Below, in pieces: positions 27,194 to 32,058 of a stretch of 32,058 bases of DNA. The notes under the pieces are model-generated. The model was not told the DNA's origin. It ran no database searches and saw only the letters and a list, made by a program, of their open reading frames with translations. Within the stretch, counting starts at the first letter, position 1; the number at the start of each line of letters is the position of its first letter. The translations under genes were made by a program, and so were the position numbers. The DNA comes from a virus. The stretch is taken from positions 1 through 32,058 of the IMG/VR virus record IMGVR_UViG_3300009285_011519; one strand, written 5' to 3'.

Positions 27194-27919
27194 ATGGATA
27201 AAATTAATATTTTCGACGAAGTAAAACAAGGCGAGTTCTTTAGTTTTAAGAACATAGGCGATTCTATTCAAGGAACCTACATAGATGCACGGTATAACCA
27301 GATTGATTCATTCCAGAATCAACAGAATATTTATGTCATTCAAGATGCTGAAGGCAAAATTTGGAACATTGGGTTTAAACTGACCAACAGGGCGGGGAAT
27401 GAAAGAATGAAACAAATCCGCTTTGGACAAATTGTCGGATTTAGATTTGATAGGGAGCAAGAGAGCAAACAACCTGGCAGAAATAAGGCAAAAATAATCC
27501 TTATTTATGCAGATCCAAAGTTTATCAATGAGGATTGGTTATCTCGCCAAAAAGAACTAAAGTCAATCTACGCAGATTCAAATTCTGGACCAGAACTTAA
27601 GGGACACTCAGAACCAGAGGCAGTATTAGAAGATAATGATTCAGAGAATGATAATTTAGATGAGTCTACGATGGATAAGATGTTTAAAGCGCCAGCAGAT
27701 GCTACCGCAGTTTCCGGTGCTATGCCAACAGCAGAAGTTAAGCCGAGAAATGAAGCTTTAGATGCCATCCGCAATTTAGCCAAGACAAAGGGTCTGACTA
27801 ATGAGTCTATGGGTGAAACTGAAGCCGATGCTGTCATTGAGAAGTACACTGGGTTAAAAATGGTAGAAGAAAATTTGACCAAGGTGATTATAGCTTTAAC
27901 TGGGTACACTAAAAAATAG
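27194..27919 (+). CDS. Possible OB-fold/single-strand-binding-like protein
   Basis: A 241-residue protein. The first 110 residues form alternating strands (FFSFKNIGDSIQGTYIDARYNQ...NIYVIQDAEGKIWNIGFKL...QIVGFRFDRE) compatible with an OB fold. An acidic linker follows (about 135-165: EDNDSENDNLDES) and then a helical C-terminal domain. Basic, aromatic beta barrel plus acidic linker recalls phage SSBs, but the acidic part is not terminal. Abundant promoter P6 and its place beside recA-type genes fit a DNA-binding role. Function inferred from shape only. Confidence 0.45.
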   Translation: MDKINIFDEVKQGEFFSFKNIGDSIQGTYIDARYNQIDSFQNQQNIYVIQDAEGKIWNIGFKLTNRAGNERMKQIRFGQIVGFRFDREQESKQPGRNKAKIILIYADPKFINEDWLSRQKELKSIYADSNSGPELKGHSEPEAVLEDNDSENDNLDESTMDKMFKAPADATAVSGAMPTAEVKPRNEALDAIRNLAKTKGLTNESMGETEADAVIEKYTGLKMVEENLTKVIIALTGYTKK

Positions 27920-27920
27920 T

Positions 27921-28490
27921 ATGGATACCAATACCCAACAACAGGACAACGAGGAATGGAGATCTGTTGTTGGGTATGAGGGTTCGTATGAAGTTAGTAG
28001 TCTTGGCAGGGTGAGGAGCTTAGATCATATGTCTACCAATAAGACTCCTAGTAGGAGAATCCGAAAGGGAATAATTAAAGGAAAAATATCAATTCCCAGA
28101 GTTCATACCGGCGGATATTTAAGGTATTCACTAAAACCACACGGTAAGGATGTCTACGCTCATCGATTAGTCGCCTTAGCATTTTTATCTCAGAGGAATA
28201 AGAGTCATAATCAAGTGAATCATAAGGATGGGGATAAAAAAAATAATAATGTATCTAATCTCGAGTGGGTCAGCTTAAAGGATAATCATCGCCATTCATG
28301 GATGATTGGTCTTTCAAAAGCTACTCCACGGAATACCCGTATGCCAAAACTTAAACCTAAAGATATATTAGAGATAAGATCGTTATACGCAACAATGCAA
28401 CCCTCTTATAAAAAAATCGCCAAAATATATAAGGTTTCAGGCAATACAATAATGAGGGTTGTTAAAAGTATAACATGGAAAAATATATGA
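27921..28490 (+). CDS. NUMOD4-HNH homing endonuclease
   Basis: A 189-residue protein with NUMOD4 start EEWRSVVGYEGSYEVSSLGRVRSL (about 11-34), an HNH core YAHRLVALAFL...NQVNHKDGDKKNNNVSNLEWVS (about 75-118) and a C-terminal helix-turn-helix PSYKKIAKIYKVSGNTIMRVV. The His in NHKDG is catalytic. A free-standing insertion between the P6 gene and the phosphoesterase; ATATGA couples it to the next gene. Confidence 0.92.
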   Translation: MDTNTQQQDNEEWRSVVGYEGSYEVSSLGRVRSLDHMSTNKTPSRRIRKGIIKGKISIPRVHTGGYLRYSLKPHGKDVYAHRLVALAFLSQRNKSHNQVNHKDGDKKNNNVSNLEWVSLKDNHRHSWMIGLSKATPRNTRMPKLKPKDILEIRSLYATMQPSYKKIAKIYKVSGNTIMRVVKSITWKNI

Positions 28491-29488
28491 AAATACTTTG
28501 TGTGGGTGATTTGCATATGAAATTTGAAATATCATATTCTTCCACTATAAAAGACGGTAGAAAAAAAGAATGGGAGGATGTTAAAAGGATGATTCATGAG
28601 ACAGCAAAAAAATGCGATAGTATTATTCTTTTGGGGGATCAACTAAATTCAAGGCATAATCACAGTAGTGTTCTTCGTGAATTTATTGACTTTTTAAATG
28701 TTTTTGGTGATAAGGATATTCATATTCTGGTCGGGAATCATGAAAGATACTCTACTTCCACCGCCCTAGACTTCCTTAAAAGCCTAAATAAACCAAATTG
28801 GCACATCTATACCGAGCCAACTTTGGCTAAGATATGCGGTAAAACCGCCATGATGATACCTTTTCAGAACTCTGGTATACTGGGGGTAGAAACTAAAGAA
28901 GAGGGCGAAAAAGCCCTTATGAAGAAACTTGTCAAGGCTGATTTAGCGTTTATTCATCATGCGATTACTGGAGCCAAGAGTGTTGAATTTTTCAATGAAA
29001 TAGTGTTGGATAAAGACAAAATAAGTAAGATGTTTGGCATGGTCTTCTCTAGTCACCTGCATCAGGCTGAAAAATTAGGTAAAAACATTCAGATAGTAGG
29101 ATCGATATTCACTCAGGAAGTTGGAGAACACAGCAAAAGCATTTTTATCTGGGATACTGTAGCCAAGACTACTAAGGAAATTTCATTGCCATGTAGAGGG
29201 ATTTTTAAGATAGTTTGGGAAGAATGGGATAGGCATAAGAATATCATACCAAATCATTCTATTATTAAGTGTTATGTAACTAATAAAGAAACCGACTTAG
29301 AGTACGTCAAAGATCATTTAAAGAGTTTCGACGCCTCCGTCCTCATAGAACAATATCCCAGTGAAAGAAGTAAAGTTCATTTTGAAGACGGTTTTGATCT
29401 TTCCATAGACTCACTGCTTAAATTATATTCAGATGCAAAAAAGATGAAATATTCAGATTTAAAGGATGGTTTTGAATTAATTAAGTAA
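28487..29488 (+). CDS. SbcD/Mre11-like metallophosphoesterase
   Basis: A 333-residue protein with the calcineurin-like motifs ILCVGDLHMK (GDxH), LLGDQLNS (GDxx), LVGNHERYS (GNHE), FIHHAI and VFSSHLHQAE (GHxH-like, here SHLH). These give the two-metal site of DNA-end nucleases. SbcC/Rad50 is not visible in the window. I start at 28487 by the ATGA overlap with the endonuclease stop, not at 28475. Likely helps process ends for recombination. Confidence 0.85.
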   Translation: MKILCVGDLHMKFEISYSSTIKDGRKKEWEDVKRMIHETAKKCDSIILLGDQLNSRHNHSSVLREFIDFLNVFGDKDIHILVGNHERYSTSTALDFLKSLNKPNWHIYTEPTLAKICGKTAMMIPFQNSGILGVETKEEGEKALMKKLVKADLAFIHHAITGAKSVEFFNEIVLDKDKISKMFGMVFSSHLHQAEKLGKNIQIVGSIFTQEVGEHSKSIFIWDTVAKTTKEISLPCRGIFKIVWEEWDRHKNIIPNHSIIKCYVTNKETDLEYVKDHLKSFDASVLIEQYPSERSKVHFEDGFDLSIDSLLKLYSDAKKMKYSDLKDGFELIK

Positions 29489-29498
29489 TTTTAATAAA

Positions 29499-29633
29499 AT
29501 GGGTAAATTTACAAAAAAGGAAAGAAAAAAATTTGCTCCCCTACAGAAATACGAAGATAGAATGAGGGCTCTTTGGATAGCCGTTGGTGGCGGGATTGCT
29601 GTAATTGGTTTTTTAATCGGCAGATATGCGTAA
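29499..29633 (+). CDS. Small single-span membrane protein
   Basis: A 44-residue protein: basic N-terminal half (MGKFTKKERKKFAPLQKYEDRM) then a transmembrane helix (LWIAVGGGIAVIGFLIG). It is not covered by a longer frame. Its stop overlaps the next ATG region by 8 bases. Function unknown. Confidence 0.55.
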   Translation: MGKFTKKERKKFAPLQKYEDRMRALWIAVGGGIAVIGFLIGRYA

Positions 29634-29721
29634 ATTAGATTTATTATTATTGTTTAAGTGTTCAGTTATAATTGCGTGCATCGGTTGGATTATTTTGATT
29701 TTAAGAAGTTTTGTTTTTTGA
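29626..29721 (+). CDS. Tiny single-span membrane peptide
   Basis: A 31-residue peptide (MRKLDLLLLFKCSVIIACIGWIILILRSFVF), nearly all hydrophobic with one central Gly. It overlaps the neighbour on each side (8 bases with the gene before, 11 with the one after). Could be a holin-type micropeptide; unproven. Confidence 0.5.
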   Translation: MRKLDLLLLFKCSVIIACIGWIILILRSFVF

Positions 29722-30091
29722 AAATTTTATTCAGTGTCTAGTTGAGTCAAATAAAGTTATGTTATATGGTCAAAGTCCGTTGTTTAAGTTAAGAAATATC
29801 CTTATTGAAGCAATGCATGATGATAAAACCTATCTTTTGGGTAAGGTCCTCACCTTCATTGATGCTTCGATTCAAGACAAGGAGCAAAGAAAAGCATTAA
29901 AAGACGTTATTCAACAATCATTTTGGAATGATTCTGGAAGGATTTGGATAATTAGGCAAGCGTTATTCCAATTTGTAAGCAAATATTGTAAAGATCAATT
30001 ACCAAAAAATAAAGAAGAAGAATGTGTTTTTCTGGGAAAAGAAATCGAAGGGGGATTACGCCCTCAAGATGAAAACTTTTTTCCGGAATAA
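29711..30091 (+). CDS. Hypothetical protein, TTG start likely, 126 residues
   Basis: The frame opens at TTG 29711 within the end of the previous gene; the first in-frame ATG is at 29759 (MLYGQSPLFK...). Soluble helical protein with blocks FENFIQCLVESNK, ILIEAMHDDKTYLLGKVLTFIDASIQDKEQRKALKD and WIIRQALFQFVSKYC. No catalytic motif recognised. The start is uncertain between TTG and ATG. Confidence 0.55.
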   Translation: MFFENFIQCLVESNKVMLYGQSPLFKLRNILIEAMHDDKTYLLGKVLTFIDASIQDKEQRKALKDVIQQSFWNDSGRIWIIRQALFQFVSKYCKDQLPKNKEEECVFLGKEIEGGLRPQDENFFPE

Positions 30092-30138
30092 TAAGAATTA
30101 ATTAAAACCCCCTGGACACTGAATTAAGTTTTGAAAAT

Positions 30139-30224
30139 TAGTTTTTCTTCACCGGACCCTGCGTGGGGAATCGCACCTAATCATGTCTTCCGTGCGGGGG
30201 ACGGGATTGGGTGAAGGAAAATTA
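30139..30224 (+). ncRNA. Compact junction RNA, about 86 bases
   Basis: Bases 30139-30153 pair with 30210-30224 over 15 bases (core CTTCACC/GGTGAAG, two G-U pairs). Inside, TGCG/CGCA closes a hairpin (30160-30175) and GTCTTCC/GGGGGAC another (about 30185-30202, loop GTGC). The GC-rich interior contrasts with the AT-rich context. Riboswitch-like in size and multibranch shape, but no known consensus recognised. A further hairpin CTCCTC/GAGGAG (30255-30297) follows. It lies about 100 bases before the 45-codon ORF and 240 before the endolysin. Confidence 0.6.
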
Positions 30225-30254
30225 CAATTGTTCTTTTTAAATCTTATAAAAAGT

Positions 30255-30297
30255 CTCCTCTGCGAAATGCGATTGGATCGTCTTTCATCTGGAGGAG
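30255..30297 (+). ncRNA. Second stem next to the junction RNA
   Basis: CTCCTC (30255-30260) pairs with GAGGAG (30292-30297), and inside GCGAT/ATCGT forms a small hairpin (about 30270-30282). It may be part of the same RNA as 30139-30224 or an independent regulatory hairpin upstream of the lysis genes. Confidence 0.4.
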
Positions 30298-30320
30298 CGA
30301 ATAATCATTAAGTTAAACAT

Positions 30321-30458
30321 ATCAGTAAATTTAAAATTTGGATTGAGCTTGCAATTTTTTTAGCAATAGCAACCTTGATAATTATAAGTATCAGCCACGC
30401 TGTTGCCAGCGTAGAACGCAGACCTAGTACTATCCAAAAATATAATACCTGTAGATAA
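30321..30458 (+). CDS. 45-codon membrane/secreted peptide without a standard start codon
   Basis: An open frame reading SKFKIWIELAIFLAIATLII... from codon 2, then ISISHAVASVERRPSTIQKYNTCR and TAA. It has the exact shape of a signal peptide or tail-anchored protein. No ATG, GTG or TTG lies before the hydrophobic part. The likely start is ATC at 30321, in a TTAAACATATC context where other genes have ATATG. Either a rare AUC start, a start-codon mutation (pseudogene) or a sequencing error. It is 4 bases before the endolysin ATG. Confidence 0.5.
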   Translation: MSKFKIWIELAIFLAIATLIIISISHAVASVERRPSTIQKYNTCR

Positions 30459-30462
30459 CTTT

Positions 30463-31563
30463 ATGAAAATATTAAATCAAAGGAACCCAATTTGGGGGAA
30501 TATAAAAATAGGAAAATCTCAAAGAACCGTCGCCAGTGACGGATGTTTGATTACCGACGAATCAGCCATTACTAATGAAATCGGCAATTATCATGACCCG
30601 GGATGGATGGCGCAGAATCTAGATTTTACTCTTGATGGCCTATTTATCTGGGCATCGATTATAAAAGTAAAACTAGACTTTGTTTACCGGTTTTACACCC
30701 AAGATGATAAAAAGATTAAGAAAGCCTTCGCAGATCCAGACCAATACGTTGTACTGCAAGTTGATAAAAAACATTGGGTCTGGCTAGTGGGTGTCAGGGG
30801 TGGATATCGGGTCATGGACCCCTATTATGGAGATGTGATTCCTATTACCAAAAGATATAAGAAAATTACCGGGTTTGCCGTATTAGAGAAGCAGGATGAG
30901 GATGAATGGACTACTGGAGATGCGGTCAATGAAGAAGAACCTGGAATGTCTGGGACCAGCCCTGATTTTCTGTCATTACCAATTGGTTCCAGATTTATTG
31001 ATATTTCCCACTGGAACGATATTGTCGATTTAGCTAAGACCAAAAGTGCTGGGTATAAAGGGGCAATCCATAAGTGTACTCAGGGACTTAGTAATAAAGA
31101 CAGTGCTTATATTATCAATAAGAAAAGAATTAAAGAAATAAATTGGGCATTTGGAGCGTATCACTACGCCGATGCCGGAGATTGGGCCAAGGAGGCTGAT
31201 TGGTATATGCGGAATTTGGGAGAAATAAGCAGCGGAGATGTTTTGGTGCTGGATTATGAGACCTATGCCAGAGAAGATGCGGATGATTGGTGCCTCAAGT
31301 GGATGAATTTTGTGAAAGATAAAACTGGAAAATCACCCCTCCTCTACACTTATCATGGATTATTAAACAAATACCGATTCCCCAAGGTGGCTGGAGCGGG
31401 ATATAAACTCTGGGCCGCCCGGTATGGATTGCAGGAGCAAAATCCGAATCCAAAATATAAACCTGCCACAGGAGCGTTTAAAAAAACCTTGGCTTGGCAA
31501 TTTTGTTCAAGCGGAAATGTCCCAGGTATAAATAAGCGGGTAGATCTAAATATTGTAACTTAA
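30463..31563 (+). CDS. Endolysin: C39-like peptidase fused to GH25 muramidase
   Basis: A 366-residue protein. Residues 1-140 look like a C39-type papain-fold peptidase: QRNPIWGNIKIGKS, then VASDGCLIT with candidate nucleophile Cys28, DKKHWVWLVGV with His104 and VMDPYYGD with Asp119. An acidic linker (about 143-168) leads to a GH25 lysozyme: FIDISHWN (Asp180), GAIHKCTQG, GAYHYA, VLVLDYET (Asp264, Glu266) and SPLLYTYHGL. It would cut peptidoglycan in both peptide and glycan parts at lysis. No signal peptide, so export needs a holin; candidates nearby are the tiny membrane peptides. Confidence 0.9.
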   Translation: MKILNQRNPIWGNIKIGKSQRTVASDGCLITDESAITNEIGNYHDPGWMAQNLDFTLDGLFIWASIIKVKLDFVYRFYTQDDKKIKKAFADPDQYVVLQVDKKHWVWLVGVRGGYRVMDPYYGDVIPITKRYKKITGFAVLEKQDEDEWTTGDAVNEEEPGMSGTSPDFLSLPIGSRFIDISHWNDIVDLAKTKSAGYKGAIHKCTQGLSNKDSAYIINKKRIKEINWAFGAYHYADAGDWAKEADWYMRNLGEISSGDVLVLDYETYAREDADDWCLKWMNFVKDKTGKSPLLYTYHGLLNKYRFPKVAGAGYKLWAARYGLQEQNPNPKYKPATGAFKKTLAWQFCSSGNVPGINKRVDLNIVT

Positions 31564-31567
31564 AAAA

Positions 31568-31633
31568 ATGGAAAATGTTATCGCACTTTCGATAGTAGTA
31601 GTCTCTTTGGGCTTGCTATATATATTAAAATAA
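31568..31633 (+). CDS. Membrane micropeptide, 21 residues
   Basis: MENVIALSIVVVSLGLLYILK is a single hydrophobic span starting 4 bases after the endolysin stop and ending 3 bases before the next ATG. Position suggests a lysis role, but 21 residues is very short and coding status is uncertain. Confidence 0.4.
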   Translation: MENVIALSIVVVSLGLLYILK

Positions 31634-31636
31634 AAA

Positions 31637-32058
31637 ATGAAAAGATTAGAGATAAAAATAGGAGAAAAATTCGGTAGATTAACTATAATAAAAGAAGTTG
31701 ATCCATATTTTGATCCAAAAACTAACCACTCTTTCCGCATGGTTGAGTGTCTTTGTGTTTGCGGTAATAGAAAAAAAATAAGATTAGGAAATATTAGAAA
31801 TAGAGAAGCTAAGTCGTGTGGTTGTTATAAAGATGAGATCCAAAGTAAGCGACTCACTACGCATGGTGAATCTAGTAAATTGAACAAAACTCCTGAATTC
31901 AATACTTGGTTAATGATGAGGCGACGTTGCTACCACCCCTATGGTTCTGATAAAAAACTCTATCAAGATAGAGGCATAATAGTTTGTGATAAATGGCTTA
32001 AAAAGGGTTTAGTTAATATAGCTGATGTGTTTAGCCAAGCAGGGGGAAGTAGTGGCTT
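31637..32058 (+). CDS. Phage protein with FGRLTII start and Cys-rich block, AP2/HNH-associated type, truncated by window
   Basis: At least 140 residues to the window end. GEKFGRLTIIKEVDP is followed by CLCVCGNRKKIRLGNIRNREAKSCGCYKDE, and then by THGESSKLNKTPEFNTWLMMRRRCYHPYGSDKKLYQDRGIIVCDKWL. This order is shared by a large phage family often linked to AP2 DNA-binding or HNH-type homing endonucleases (G-R-L-T, C-x-C-G, S-C-G-C, W-x-x-M-x-x-R-C, R-G-I-x-V-C-x-x-W). The Cys residues probably bind zinc. The C-terminal part is outside the window. Confidence 0.75.
   Translation, partial: MKRLEIKIGEKFGRLTIIKEVDPYFDPKTNHSFRMVECLCVCGNRKKIRLGNIRNREAKSCGCYKDEIQSKRLTTHGESSKLNKTPEFNTWLMMRRRCYHPYGSDKKLYQDRGIIVCDKWLKKGLVNIADVFSQAGGSSG

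Noticed and set aside
31546-31740. Minus-strand open frame of 64 codons
   Set aside because: It lies opposite the start of the clearly recognised FGRLTII-type gene at 31637.
1-32058. Alternative genetic code (UGA or UAG recoding), considered because of the likely Patescibacteria host
   Set aside because: recA, rtcB, SNF2, helicase and endolysin are uninterrupted and end at normal stops; TGA, TAA and TAG are all used as stops.

Overview
The window looks like the early, replication and lysis part of a temperate or lytic tailed-phage (or phage-like) genome with AT-rich DNA and the standard genetic code (recA, rtcB and the endolysin read through with no recoded stops). No capsid, portal, terminase or tail genes are visible. 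The host is not proven. A Patescibacteria (CPR) host is my inference from three things: a type IV pilin-like protein, a small 'NLRIIISILIVIAIGGGIYSYSK' membrane protein of a kind common in those genomes, and mostly Shine-Dalgarno-free AT-only leaders combined with ordinary TTGACA/TATAAT promoters (not Bacteroidetes promoters).

Layout. 1-2340: end of a truncated gene, then small A-rich genes (Api92/YubB-like protein, conserved phage proteins) and a LAGLIDADG endonuclease on the minus strand, closed by two strong terminators. 2340-7620, minus strand: a replication block read leftwards. It runs from a promoter at 7591-7619 through tRNA-His and a small basic protein, then a second promoter and an attenuator-like leader with a leader ORF. 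Next come a winged-helix replication initiator carrying embedded iterons, a DnaC-like loader, an inserted HNH endonuclease, a prim-pol/DnaB helicase, and a tRNA-Thr(UGU) that begins on the last base of the helicase stop codon.

7990-15400, plus strand: two transcription units, each starting at the same promoter type (TTGACAAAAAGTAA...GGGTA) and each with a large base-paired RNA at its 5' end. The first carries small genes and the RNA ligase RtcB. The second carries a sigma region-4 protein, a Ros/MucR-like zinc-finger protein, a type IV pilin-like protein, a Cas4/RecB-like nuclease, many small peptides, two further structured RNAs between 13.35 and 14.05 kb, a methyltransferase and a VRR-NUC remnant. 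15400-19125: a leaderless SNF2 helicase, a four-finger zinc protein and a membrane-anchored trypsin-like protease. 19128-22215: small membrane proteins, a Tad2-like (DUF2829) candidate, an SPFH/prohibitin-like protein, an EDxHD endonuclease and an Ala-rich coiled-coil membrane protein. 22260-23200: a compact cassette of six tiny genes that, unlike the rest, all have good Shine-Dalgarno sites.

23211-27085: small and membrane proteins, a second HNH paralog, RecA, a zincin metallopeptidase and a methyltransferase. 27091-29720: a possible single-strand-binding-like protein, NUMOD4-HNH, an SbcD/Mre11-like phosphoesterase and tiny membrane peptides. 29711-32058: a structured RNA, a 45-codon membrane ORF without a normal start codon, a C39-like peptidase/GH25 muramidase endolysin and an edge-truncated phage endonuclease-type protein.

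The strongest unexplained signal is the set of at least five multi-stem RNAs with long closing helices (8.10-8.27, 10.44-10.77, 13.38-13.55, 13.73-14.04 and 30.14-30.22 kb). Two of them lie exactly at promoter start sites on either side of the RtcB ligase gene.
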